A DNA stretch of 44,142 bases from Deltaproteobacteria bacterium (GCA_029210625.1 JARGFU010000034.1:1-44142); one strand, 5' to 3'; shown: positions 15,001 through 22,975, counted from the first letter of the stretch. The notes: generated by a model from the sequence alone, not told the origin. Numbers and translations: made by a program.

Positions 15001-18000
15001 CGATTTATTCGGAAGGCTCGTCGCTCACGTTCTTGTCCCCTACGCCCGAGCGGCAGGAGACGCCGGCTACGACTTCGACGCCGGACGATTCGCCCGACGC
15101 TTCGGGCTCGACGACGCCCAGCGAGCGCTGATCGAAGAGCGGCTCCGCGCAGCGGAGCCCTCGCGCCTCGAGCAGAGTGCGGCGCCGGACATCGACACGG
15201 TGTTCCCCGACCTGGGGGCCGGTGTCCTGCGGTTCGAGCAGCCAGCCTTCCACGGCACCGCCGCGACCGAGGTCGCTCGAATCGACCTGGGCAAGGTCGG
15301 GTCTGGCACCGGCCTCGCCGCCGAGGGTTGGGGGTTCTACGCCACCGAGCTCGAGGCCATCGCCGAGCTCTACCGCGAGGCGGCTGAGGAGCGCGCCGGC
15401 GTCGATGGCGACGGCCAGGTGCTGCGTCTCGACATCCCCGAGGACACCGATCTGCTCGACTCTCGCGCTGCCGTGTCCGCCCAGCGCCCCGAGCACATCA
15501 CGGCGCTGCGAAAGGCCGGCCTCGTCGAGACCCGAGACGGCGATCTGTGGGTCACCGCCGGCATTCTCGAGCAGCCCGCGTCGGAGACGACGGCCAAGGA
15601 GCTCTACAGAGCGATCGCCGACCAGTGGCTTATGGGCGTGGGCGCCTTGCGTGGCATTGAGGCCTCGCGGCCTGACGAGGCGGCCTCTCGATTCCTCTCC
15701 TCCATCGGCATCCTCGGGATCCACTACCCGGCCGAGCTCGCTCCCGGCGGCGTGCCCGGCCGAAACTTCGTCGTCTGGGACGAGGCGGGGATCTCGATCC
15801 TCGACCGGCTGCACCAGGAAGAGACCACCGTCGGCGACTCGCGCGGCTACATCGAGTTCGCGGCCAAGGAGGGGGCCGCGCCCCGGAAGTTCAACATCCG
15901 GATCCTGGAGACGGCCGACGAGAGCACCCTGGCGCACGAGACCGCTCACTTCCTCATCGAGGTGATGGGCGACATCGTCTCCCTCGACGAGTCTCCCGAC
16001 GCGATCCGCTCGGACTACGCGACCCTCCTGCAGTGGATGGGCTACGAGTCGTCCGAGGCGCGCCGGCCGGCGCTGCAGGAGCGCCGTCAGCTCTCCGGCC
16101 GTCGTGACCTGTCTGCCGACGAGGTCTCGCGCCTGGGGGAACTCGATGCCCGCGAGGAGCGGCTGTCGCGTGGGTTCGAGGGATACCTCGCCGAGGGTCG
16201 TGCGCCGTCGCCCGAGCTCGCCGGCGTCTTCGCCCGGTTCCGGGGATGGATGCTGCGGATCTACCGCGGCCTCGTCGGCATCGAACGGCAGTATCGGGAG
16301 CAGTTCGGGCAGGACCTCGGCCTCAACGACACGGTGCGCGGGGTCTTCGATCGCCTGCTCGCCTCGAGCGTCGAGGTGGAGGCAGCGCGCCGGGCGGCCG
16401 ACCAGGGGATCTTCGCGCCGGCCTTCGAGCGGATGACACCGGAGCAGCAGGGGCTCTACACGCGGCTTGACCAGGACGCGCGAGACGAGGCGCAGGCCGA
16501 GCTCTTGCGGCGCATCACCGAGAGCCAGCGTCGCGAGAACAAGGCCTGGCTGCGCGCCGAGAAGCGGCGGATCCGGGAGGAGATCGAGGCAAAGCTCGAT
16601 GACGAGCCCGCCTACCGCGCCATCAAGGCGCTTCAGGCCGGCGAGGTTCCCGGCCGGGAGGGGAGCGTCAAGCTCGACCGAAAGGCCGTGGAGGCCGCGA
16701 TCGGAGTCGAGGGTCGGCGAGCCCTTCCCCGCGGCGTCACCGCGCCCCGGGGCGGTGTGCACCCCGACGCCGTCGCCGCCCTGTTGGGCTTCGACGACGG
16801 TGACGCGCTGATCGCTGCTATGAGGGAGGCCGAGCCCAGGCGGGAGCGGGTCGACCGTGAGACCACGGCCGAGCTCGAAGCCACCTACGGCAAGGAGCTG
16901 CTCGAGGACCCCGAGGCCCTGGCCGAGGCCGCGCTGGCGTCGGTCCACAGCGACAAGGCGGCGCTCAAGGTGCTGCTCGAGATGCGGTCGCTGGTGGGCG
17001 ACCTAAAAGGTGAGGCCCGCCGATCCTCGGCCGCCGACCTGGGCGTCCTCCAAGACAACGTGCGGCGCATGCTTTCCGACAAGCAGCTGCGGCAGATCTC
17101 GCCGGGACGCTATCTGCGCAGCGAGCGGGCGGCGGCCGCCCGGGCGCTCGAGGCCGCACTCGAGGGCGACCTCCACCGGGCCTACGCGGAGAAGGAGGCC
17201 CAGCTTCTCAACATGCTGCTCTACCGCGGCGCCAAGGAGATCCGGGAGATGTCCGGAGTCGCCGAGCGTCGGCTCAAGCGCATGCGCAAGCAGTCGCGCC
17301 GCGCTCGCCTCGGGCGAGCCGCCCCCCTCTACCGGGACGCCGTCGACGGGCTGCTGGCGGCCGTGGGGCTCGGCCCGGCGCCGGCGACACCCGTGTCGAT
17401 GGAGGCGCTGCTTTCCCAGCTCGAGCGAGACGCTGTCGGCGTCGAGCGGGTGGAAGACCCGGTGACGGGTGAAAGCCGCCTCGAAGCGCAGTTCGACGCC
17501 GATCTCATCGCCGGGGTGCTGCGGGCTCCGAAGCGATGGTCGCATCTCACCCCGAGGGAGGCGCAGGCGATCTCCGAGGCCGTCGCCGTCGTCGATGCCG
17601 TCGCCAAGGTCACCACCGAGGTGGAGGTCGACGGCCGCCGGATCGCGCGAGCGCAGTGGCTCGGAGAAGCGGCCGCCACAGCCGCGAGGAACCTCCCCAA
17701 GGCAAAGCCTCTCGAACTCTCGCGGGCCCGGGAGGAGGCGAGTGTGCTGCAGCGGGCTCGCCGCTTCCTCGAGAACGCCGACGGTCTGCTCCTCGAGATG
17801 GAGACCATGATCACCATGCTGGATGGTGGGGATCTCGACGGGCCCTTCCGAAAGGCGATCCTGGAGCCCTACCGGAAGGCCCGCTTCAAGGAGGGCGAGC
17901 TCGCAGCCCAGTACCTCGAGCAGTTGGTGGCGCAGTGGGAGCAGATGCCGGCGGAACTGGCACGTCGCGCGGGTGAGTCGGTCGACCTCACGACCGCGCT

Positions 18001-19867
18001 GCCGGTGCCCAAGGCTCTGTCGGCCCGCGCCAACCGCCACATCCGGCCGAGGTCCGACCTCTGGGTCATCGCCCTGAACCTCGGCAATGCAGGCAACCGG
18101 CAGCGGCTTCTCGATGGCTACGGCTGGACCGAGGCCCAGGTGATGGCGGTGCTCGACGAGCACCTCACCCGCGAGGAGTGGGAGTGGGTGCAGGCCGTCT
18201 GGGACTCCCTCGAGTCGCTCTACCCCGAGGTCGCGCGGGTGCACGAAGAGGACACCGGCTTGCCCCTGGGCAAGGTCGAGGCGACCGAGGTGGAGACCCG
18301 GCACGGCACCTTCCGGGGCGGCTACTTCCCCGCGGTCTACGACTCCCGGCTCTCCGGCCTCGGCACCAAGCAAGAGGAGAGCCCCGCCACGGTGGCTGGC
18401 GTGCTCGGCGGGTCGTTCACGAGGCCGGCCACGGCCAAGAGTCACACCAAGGGCCGGGCCGCGCAGGTAAAGGACTACCTCCTGCTGGACTGGAGCGTGC
18501 TGCCCTCGCATGTCGGCCAGGTCGTGCACGACATTGCGTTCCGGGCTTACCTCAAGCAGACGGCCAGTCTTTTCCTCGACGGCCGCTTCCAGGCCATCCT
18601 CGCCGAGCGCCTGGGAGACCAGCGCGCCAAGCAGTGGATCCCCTGGCTGCAGGCTGTCGCCGCCGGCACTGCGAGCGCGGTGCCATCCAACCAGAAGGAG
18701 GTCTACCGGACCATCCGCGGCATGCGGAATCGCTCGGCCATCGCCATCATCGGCTGGTCTCTGCCGGTAGCGCTTGGCGATTTTACCAACCCGCTGATGG
18801 CGGCCGCCGGCGGCCTGGTCTCGCTGCGGCACCTGACGCCGGCGCTGGCTCGGGCGGCCAACCCCTTCGGCTTCTTGAAGATGCGGCAGTTCGTGCTCGA
18901 GCACAGCGAAGAGGTGGCCCATCGAGCCCGACAGGACGAAACCTCTTTGGTGCACCAGCTCGAGGTGATCGGCGGCAAGGAGGTACAACTAGGTCCGGCC
19001 AAGCAATTCATCCGTGGGATCCAGGAGAGCGCCTTCGCTTTGATGCGCTGGACCGATGCCCTGACGACCACACCGACCTGGTGGGCGGCCTACCAGCAGG
19101 CAATGCAAGAGCGTCGGGTCGCTGTGATCGAGGGCAAGCTCGACGAGGCTACCGCGCACCGGGAGGCGGCCGAGGCCGCCGACTTCGTCATCGGGCGGTT
19201 GTTCCCGTCGCACGAACCAGGTGAGCGCAGCGCAATCCTCAACGATCGGGGCTTCCTCGGCTCGCTGCTGATGTTCCACAGCTACATGAACAAGATGTAC
19301 AACCTGCAGCGCCTCACCGCGCACGACGCAGTCACCGCGTGGCAGGACCCGGGCACGACGAGCTATGGGAAGCTCGGTGCGACGGCGAAGGCCACCGGCC
19401 TGTTGCTGGCGCAGTGGGTTGTTTTCGGTGCCGCCGGCGAGCTCCTCTCCGGCCGAGGTCCAGAGCAAGGAGAAGAGGACTGGGAGTGGGCGCTGCGCAA
19501 GGTGTTGTCTGCCCCCTTCTCGACGATGCCGTTCGTCGGCCAGGGCGTCGAACAGGCGATCGGTGCGGCGCTGACCGGCTCTCGGCCGAGGCCCTCGATC
19601 CGGGCGGCACCTGGCCTGGCGGTCATCGATACGGTCATCCGCAACTGGGATCGGATGAAGAGGGAAGACGATCCGGAGAAGGCGCTCTTCGACCTGTTCG
19701 AGATCGTGGGCGTTGTGATGGGGCTCCCCACCAACCAGGTGCGGCGCACCGGCCGGTTCCTCGCGAGCGGTGAGGCTGACCCGAGTAGACCTGGAGAGTT
19801 CGCGAGCGGTGTCATCTATGGGCAGCGCCCGCGACAACCCGAGAACATCTTCACATTGGAGGACTGA
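12059..19867 (+). CDS. Giant polyvalent ejection protein (gp16-like) with ART-like and zincin domains
   Basis: 2,602 residues, about twice T7 gp16. Order seen: acidic/Pro N-terminus with two DFGALFD motifs; glycine-rich membrane-active stretch (about 287-345); helical region; an ART-like domain (about 1062-1240: FHGT, GWGFYAT, later NFVVWDEAGISIL) like the ADP-ribosyltransferase domains of phage polyvalent proteins; a zincin motif H1293-E-T-A-H1297, with RGFEGYLAEGRAP near 1371 supplying a likely third ligand; coiled coil (about 1484-1515); a long C-terminus with hydrophobic segments (about 2443-2465). No transglycosylase motif was recognised. It likely enters the host with the DNA and may modify and cleave host proteins. 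About 47 codons from 14898 read better in another frame (separate entry). TGATG couples it to the gene behind. Confidence 0.8.
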   Translation: MPHVPRHPDLEQGLDEPVPTAQPDFGALFDFDAEPPPAAPTVAAELPAVEPPGDAGGPDFGALFDELQAGDATDLKAKKRLLDWRIAHPSMDPDKAGEVLRLTASLTASGAKIDPSFVADNIDRIKARAFEQPLDTEQLAREHPALAAFLASPEGAAGADDVGSLQRLSETARDLDLVSSESLVDDLHRTVSGILRIDSEWIPSEQAEGVDWLLRAPRDVLGDKAREQEMIYAGFRAMRGWGSPAEEEYAKALFRRLQRTHGADGWLEKAWAGISDWGSEIAVDLGVRAVGGVVGGKVGAGIGALGGSAAAPGPGTVAGGGGGAVVGAAVGQFTSDFAWSYYQTAGSLYTQVLVEAEAKGLEVDRQKVVDAVDKGSMAIAGMFSLSFGKVLGRVPGVREVYGKVMKRAVKDALEAGTVRRAGGRTLTRLATNYALVGGIMGTQAAGQRATSEFALEEGSPGYKADYSTVDDAFVAGAVDAMIGFGFLGLAGPTVDLRTDLRRLGDVQARAERIEAAVAAVKDSKLADRAPEAVQELYRSFQGEKPELDEVYFSTEDFDAHWKGQGLEPRVAAAELLGDGGKAYDEARATGSDLGVPVEIYLTRIARGEKASPLAELARLEDGGRSIVEERQWRSEMPERIRALAAIDVDKMEEGRRALYEKWKAQAVGAGVREDVADANARLVSAVFDQFAARLNEDATRRGDTAERTAEQIFDELADVAILGPGQERPASAEAVAAQAGILEQPALAETAVVEDQAGVTVGLRPGAFKDDPTAAPFLPRPGVEPDLTAIQRTAVQVFESQPFLDLVRDITGAETTTAHPIHGSWQFVPERSIALRGLTEEQAKLLSPWLGVAFAQEAMVLDRPTRGQRAGRAGFLVGWEDRHLTEADIARIGKAFKAANLDFSTTVDGAAFKLVHFGEPDGLADFSDRIAAVAAAEGMRFWSYRSKSELQGAETYSLRSRHGDEDAQGAARDRGGPAGPSDLFGRLVAHVLVPYARAAGDAGYDFDAGRFARRFGLDDAQRALIEERLRAAEPSRLEQSAAPDIDTVFPDLGAGVLRFEQPAFHGTAATEVARIDLGKVGSGTGLAAEGWGFYATELEAIAELYREAAEERAGVDGDGQVLRLDIPEDTDLLDSRAAVSAQRPEHITALRKAGLVETRDGDLWVTAGILEQPASETTAKELYRAIADQWLMGVGALRGIEASRPDEAASRFLSSIGILGIHYPAELAPGGVPGRNFVVWDEAGISILDRLHQEETTVGDSRGYIEFAAKEGAAPRKFNIRILETADESTLAHETAHFLIEVMGDIVSLDESPDAIRSDYATLLQWMGYESSEARRPALQERRQLSGRRDLSADEVSRLGELDAREERLSRGFEGYLAEGRAPSPELAGVFARFRGWMLRIYRGLVGIERQYREQFGQDLGLNDTVRGVFDRLLASSVEVEAARRAADQGIFAPAFERMTPEQQGLYTRLDQDARDEAQAELLRRITESQRRENKAWLRAEKRRIREEIEAKLDDEPAYRAIKALQAGEVPGREGSVKLDRKAVEAAIGVEGRRALPRGVTAPRGGVHPDAVAALLGFDDGDALIAAMREAEPRRERVDRETTAELEATYGKELLEDPEALAEAALASVHSDKAALKVLLEMRSLVGDLKGEARRSSAADLGVLQDNVRRMLSDKQLRQISPGRYLRSERAAAARALEAALEGDLHRAYAEKEAQLLNMLLYRGAKEIREMSGVAERRLKRMRKQSRRARLGRAAPLYRDAVDGLLAAVGLGPAPATPVSMEALLSQLERDAVGVERVEDPVTGESRLEAQFDADLIAGVLRAPKRWSHLTPREAQAISEAVAVVDAVAKVTTEVEVDGRRIARAQWLGEAAATAARNLPKAKPLELSRAREEASVLQRARRFLENADGLLLEMETMITMLDGGDLDGPFRKAILEPYRKARFKEGELAAQYLEQLVAQWEQMPAELARRAGESVDLTTALPVPKALSARANRHIRPRSDLWVIALNLGNAGNRQRLLDGYGWTEAQVMAVLDEHLTREEWEWVQAVWDSLESLYPEVARVHEEDTGLPLGKVEATEVETRHGTFRGGYFPAVYDSRLSGLGTKQEESPATVAGVLGGSFTRPATAKSHTKGRAAQVKDYLLLDWSVLPSHVGQVVHDIAFRAYLKQTASLFLDGRFQAILAERLGDQRAKQWIPWLQAVAAGTASAVPSNQKEVYRTIRGMRNRSAIAIIGWSLPVALGDFTNPLMAAAGGLVSLRHLTPALARAANPFGFLKMRQFVLEHSEEVAHRARQDETSLVHQLEVIGGKEVQLGPAKQFIRGIQESAFALMRWTDALTTTPTWWAAYQQAMQERRVAVIEGKLDEATAHREAAEAADFVIGRLFPSHEPGERSAILNDRGFLGSLLMFHSYMNKMYNLQRLTAHDAVTAWQDPGTTSYGKLGATAKATGLLLAQWVVFGAAGELLSGRGPEQGEEDWEWALRKVLSAPFSTMPFVGQGVEQAIGAALTGSRPRPSIRAAPGLAVIDTVIRNWDRMKREDDPEKALFDLFEIVGVVMGLPTNQVRRTGRFLASGEADPSRPGEFASGVIYGQRPRQPENIFTLED
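14898..15040 (+). other. Alternate-frame coding stretch in the giant gene
   Basis: From about 14898 the main frame gives compositionally odd peptide (YSLRSRHGDEDAQGAARDRG) with codons rare for this region. The frame one base later gives a protein-like sequence (SYKVQRLTPYDLDTAMKMLK, then ERHGIEEVPPDHP) with typical codons. Near 15040 the main frame again looks normal (YDFDAGRFARRFGLDD). The switch points coincide with an A-run (14897-14900) and a C-run (15037-15040). This could be two compensating indels, real or from sequencing, or a nested reading frame (GTG 14913 to 15131). Confidence 0.5.
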
Positions 19868-20322
19868 TGAAACCGTTGAGAAACCTTCTTTCCATGGCCA
19901 TCCTTCTGTCGGTGCTGGTGCCCGCTGCGGCTGTCGCATCGACCAGCTATTCCGGCGGCAAGCTGCACGGCACCGCGGTGCAGATCTCCTGCACGACGGG
20001 GTCGGAGACCGGCACCCCTCCGACGACCGACCCCGAGACCACCTCGCAGGGGCTGGCGCTCTACGGCATGAGTGGGTTCACCGTATACGCCGAGGCCGCG
20101 AGTGCCTTCACCGCAGGGGGCTTCTTGGCTGCCTACCTCTGGCTCGCGCCTTCCAGCAAGTGGGTCCGCGCGCCCGACCTCGACCTCTATGTCGATTCGG
20201 CTCTGGCGGAACAGGGGTGGGCTGGGTTCCAGGTGGTCTCCTCCACAGGAGGCATCGTGTACTTGCCCTCGGGCGTCGGGGTGGCGGTGGACATCCACAT
20301 CATCGCCACCAAGGCGAGGTGA
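19867..20322 (+). CDS. Small Sec-exported phage protein, function unknown
   Basis: 151 residues. Residues 1-24 are a Sec signal peptide (basic start, hydrophobic core, AVA-S cleavage site). The mature part is small-residue-rich and probably all-beta, with SSTGGIVYLPSGVGVAVDIH near the C-terminus. The ATG overlaps the giant ejection gene's stop (TGATG), so it is translated from the virion transcript. An export signal is unusual for a late structural gene. The last 27 codons are repeated right after the stop in the same frame, so readthrough of TGA would append a second copy of the C-terminal motif. No family was recognised. Confidence 0.7.
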   Translation: MKPLRNLLSMAILLSVLVPAAAVASTSYSGGKLHGTAVQISCTTGSETGTPPTTDPETTSQGLALYGMSGFTVYAEAASAFTAGGFLAAYLWLAPSSKWVRAPDLDLYVDSALAEQGWAGFQVVSSTGGIVYLPSGVGVAVDIHIIATKAR

Positions 20323-20486
20323 AAATGCGCCGGCTGCTCGCCCTCCTCGCCCTCCTCGCCCTCCTCCACAGGAGGCATCGTCTACCTGCCCTCGGGCGTC
20401 GGGGTCGCGGTGGACATCCACATCCTCGCCACCAAGAAGTGATCATGCGCTACCTTGTTTTCCTCGCCCTCCTCCCCGGCATGGCC
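20241..20486 (+). repeat. 123-bp imperfect tandem duplication
   Basis: Copy 1 (20241-20363) holds the 3' end of the small secreted gene, its stop, and an ATGCG start followed by a CTCGCCCTC-rich signal-peptide-like segment. Copy 2 (20364 to about 20486) repeats the same order and supplies the start and signal peptide of the 619-residue protein. Differences are mostly single bases, and copy 1 has three extra bases before its ATG. The remnant ORF from 20325 (MRRLLALLALLALL) is in frame with the downstream gene and has the better ribosome site (GAGGTGAAAATG). Confidence 0.85.
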
Positions 20487-22304
20487 CTCGCGCAGGGGGT
20501 GATCTACCAGCCGCAGGTGGACCGCTCCTCAAGGCTGGTCACGATGGCCGACCGCGGCGTCCCGCAGTACCGGATGACGACCTCGCCCCCGGGCGCGCTG
20601 CCGCCCTGCACCGAGGCCAACGGCTGTGTGATGCAGTGCGCTGTGACCGCCGCTGGCCATGGCTGCAGGGAGGGCGACGGCACCACGATCACCGTCGAGA
20701 ACCCCCTGAACAACGTGACGGCGGACTGCTTCGGCCAGCCCGACTCCTGCCTGCGTATGGAGCACAATGCGAACGACGACCCCTACCTGTCGGCCGGGAC
20801 TGCTGACGCGCTGGGGCTCCCGGCGGTGGTGACCGGACCCCACACCGTCGTCTCGGTCGCCTTCACCGATGACACCAACGGTGCCACCAACATTCGGGGG
20901 TTCAGCTACGGGGTGGCCAACACGACAGGCGTCGAGAACTTCCTTTCCGCAACATCTGGTGCGTGCGCCTACAACAACAGTCCGACGCGAGACCTGGCCG
21001 GAATCTCGGTGCCGCTCCAGGACGGCTGGAACGTGATGACGTGCCGGACATCCTCCAGCACCAGCCGACTCGCGCGAGTCAACGGGAGGCACGGCGCCGA
21101 GAATACCTCTGCCTGGACGGTCGACGATCCCACCGGTAACAGCTTTCAATTCGGGTCGTTGGGTACATCCCTATCCGTCCACGGCTACCTCCACTCCCTC
21201 ACCCTCTACTCTCGCGCCCTCTCGGACGCAGAGGTGGCGGCGATTGAACGCGGGTACTACGGCACCTCGGCCGCCACCGTCCGCGACTCCATCGCGGCCT
21301 GCGCGAAGGGGAGCGGGGCGAGCCGGACCTACGATCTCCTCGGCTACGATTGGCCGTGCACTGACCTGGTGAGGGGTATCGATGGGTACGGCACCATCCA
21401 GAACTACGCGACGGAGTCCTTCGACGTGCCGTCGCTCACCGTGGTGGGCACGCCCACCGTAGCCGCCCTTGCTGCCGGGCCCTTCGATCGCGCCCTGGTC
21501 GGCGCTGGCGCCTACACCGTCGGCGACGACGACGCTGGCGTGGCCGAGCTTTTCTATCTTTTCCCACCCAGCTCCGGGACGATCCCCAACGACGCTACGG
21601 TAACCGTCTCATTCCAGGCGCTCGCTGGCACCGCTACCCCCAAGACGCAGATCGGGTGCATAGGAGGCACCGGCACCAGCACGGTGGAGCACACTCTCAC
21701 CGGAGACTGGGCCACCTACACCGACACCACGACCTGCGCCGCGAACACCGACACCTACGTCCGGTACTACCCGGCGGGCACCGTGGCTTCGGCAACCGGC
21801 ACCAACTCGATCACGGCGATCCAGGTCGAGGTGGGGGGCGTGGTGCATCCCGTCTGCCCCAGCCTCGGCGCGGCGACGACCTGCGCCGCCAACGTCGAGG
21901 CCTTTCCTCCACCACATCAGATCCCACGGAAGATCGAGTTCGACCTCACTCACTACGACGTGGGCAGCTCCGAGACTCGCTACATCCTCGACTGCTTTGC
22001 CACGCAGGGGTTTGCCTTCCACCAGGGCGGGAGCGACTCTGTCACCTTCACCACCTCGCAGGCCGACGGGGACAACAGGATCAGCACGACCGGCCCCCGC
22101 TCTCCGACCGCAGGCGTGGCAGACCACTTCGCTGTCATGTGGGACCCCAGGTTCCAGCAGACGCTGTTCGCGAATCGCATCCTGGAAGACTCCGACGCTG
22201 CCTCGAAGGTGCCGTCATCCTACAACGACCCCTGCTACCTGATGACCAGCAACGGCGGCGCGCTGCTCAACTGGGCTTCGGTCAACAACCTGGTGATCTG
22301 GTGA
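20445..22304 (+). CDS. Sec-exported LamG / carbohydrate-binding-like phage protein
   Basis: 619 residues from the ATG at 20445. Residues 1-16 (MRYLVFLALLPGMALA) are a Sec signal peptide. A LamG / concanavalin-like jelly-roll spans about 110-275, ending YLHSLTLYSRALSDAEVAAI. Residues 340-470 resemble a carbohydrate-binding module (DATVTVSFQALAGT, GDWATYTDTTTC, ITAIQVEVGG). The C-terminus (about 490-619) resembles a second LamG unit (HFAVMWDPRFQQTLFANRIL; ends VNNLVIW). About twenty cysteines fit an oxidising compartment. By position it replaces the tail fibre, but a signal peptide suggests export. It could be a surface adhesin or decoy made by the lysogen, or a receptor-binding protein. An in-frame start at 20325 is possible. 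The stop overlaps the next start (GTGA). Confidence 0.7.
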   Translation: MRYLVFLALLPGMALAQGVIYQPQVDRSSRLVTMADRGVPQYRMTTSPPGALPPCTEANGCVMQCAVTAAGHGCREGDGTTITVENPLNNVTADCFGQPDSCLRMEHNANDDPYLSAGTADALGLPAVVTGPHTVVSVAFTDDTNGATNIRGFSYGVANTTGVENFLSATSGACAYNNSPTRDLAGISVPLQDGWNVMTCRTSSSTSRLARVNGRHGAENTSAWTVDDPTGNSFQFGSLGTSLSVHGYLHSLTLYSRALSDAEVAAIERGYYGTSAATVRDSIAACAKGSGASRTYDLLGYDWPCTDLVRGIDGYGTIQNYATESFDVPSLTVVGTPTVAALAAGPFDRALVGAGAYTVGDDDAGVAELFYLFPPSSGTIPNDATVTVSFQALAGTATPKTQIGCIGGTGTSTVEHTLTGDWATYTDTTTCAANTDTYVRYYPAGTVASATGTNSITAIQVEVGGVVHPVCPSLGAATTCAANVEAFPPPHQIPRKIEFDLTHYDVGSSETRYILDCFATQGFAFHQGGSDSVTFTTSQADGDNRISTTGPRSPTAGVADHFAVMWDPRFQQTLFANRILEDSDAASKVPSSYNDPCYLMTSNGGALLNWASVNNLVIW

Positions 22305-22882
22305 ACCCCCGCAAGAGGAACCTGGTGATCGCCGCGCTGATCGCAGCCGTCGCCTCGAGCGGCGGGTACTCCCTCTATCTCGGGGCAGTCGAGCGACGCT
22401 GCACCGTGGTCGAGATGTCCTTCGCCTGCGGTGTGCTGGAGACCTACGCCCCTGCGCTGGCCGCGGGCTGCGAGGGGCGCCGCCAGCTCGAGCTGGTCAT
22501 GACCGCGACGGCCGCAGAGGTGCTGGCCGACGTCGACCTGATCATCCCAGCGATGGAGGCGGCCACCGGCATCACCGAGGCCCAGGCTCGTGAGTTGCTC
22601 GGCGGGTCGAGGATCGTGCACATCAGCGATCGGGTCGGGTCCGATGCGCAGTGCCCCGACCGGCGAGTCACGATCCGCAAGCCCACGGGGACGGGGTGCC
22701 TCGCAGGCCTGGTCAGCCGCGACGGTGCGCCTGCTCGCTGGGTGCGCCAGTGCTGCGGGCCTCTGTGCGTGTGCGTGGGGGTTTGCTGTGCGACCGTTCC
22801 GCAGTTCGTGAATTTGGCCTCGGAGATGGACGTGATCTTCTGCTCGACCTGCGCGGCGGAGGCGCGCTGCCAGTCCCCTTGA
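22301..22882 (+). CDS. Membrane-anchored cysteine-rich protein, function unknown
   Basis: 193 residues from the GTG that overlaps the LamG gene's stop. MNPRKRNLVIAALIAAVASS followed by GGYSLYL is a positively charged start plus one hydrophobic segment, so either an anchor or uncleaved signal, with the rest outside the cytoplasm. The middle (residues 45-110) is helical. The C-terminus is cysteine-dense (residues about 148-190: QCCGPLCVCVGVCC, then FCSTCAAEARC). It could be a disulfide-stabilised partner of the LamG protein, or a holin/spanin-like protein of unusual type, but no lysis motif was found. It is the last phage gene before the boundary structures. Confidence 0.6.
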   Translation: MNPRKRNLVIAALIAAVASSGGYSLYLGAVERRCTVVEMSFACGVLETYAPALAAGCEGRRQLELVMTATAAEVLADVDLIIPAMEAATGITEAQARELLGGSRIVHISDRVGSDAQCPDRRVTIRKPTGTGCLAGLVSRDGAPARWVRQCCGPLCVCVGVCCATVPQFVNLASEMDVIFCSTCAAEARCQSP

Positions 22883-22896
22883 CGGACTTCCCGAAC

Positions 22897-22973
22897 GGGC
22901 GTTGAACGCCCCTGTGAGGGCTCTTCCAGCCGCCTCCGCCAGGCGCCTCCGCGCAAAAGCTGCGCGGAGCCCT
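22897..22973 (+). terminator. Structured stretch closing the phage operon
   Basis: Fifteen bases after the last phage stop is GGGCG-TTGAA-CGCCC (22897-22911). Then AGGGCTC (22917-22923) can pair with GAGCCCT (22967-22973) around an inner hairpin CTCCGCGC/GCGCGGAG (22947-22969, loop AAAAGCT). No clear T-run follows. A likely transcript end, or part of the right attachment or end region. Confidence 0.55.
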
Positions 22974-22975
22974 AC

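Noticed and set aside
15005-19003. Two open frames of about 650 codons opposite the giant gene
   Set aside because: Composition and lack of motifs mark them as shadows; the plus-strand frame has family motifs and normal codon bias.
20325-20444. Separate small gene between the secreted genes
   Set aside because: It is the first copy of the 123-bp duplication; the reading frame crosses the second copy of the upstream gene's end out of frame and continues into the LamG gene.
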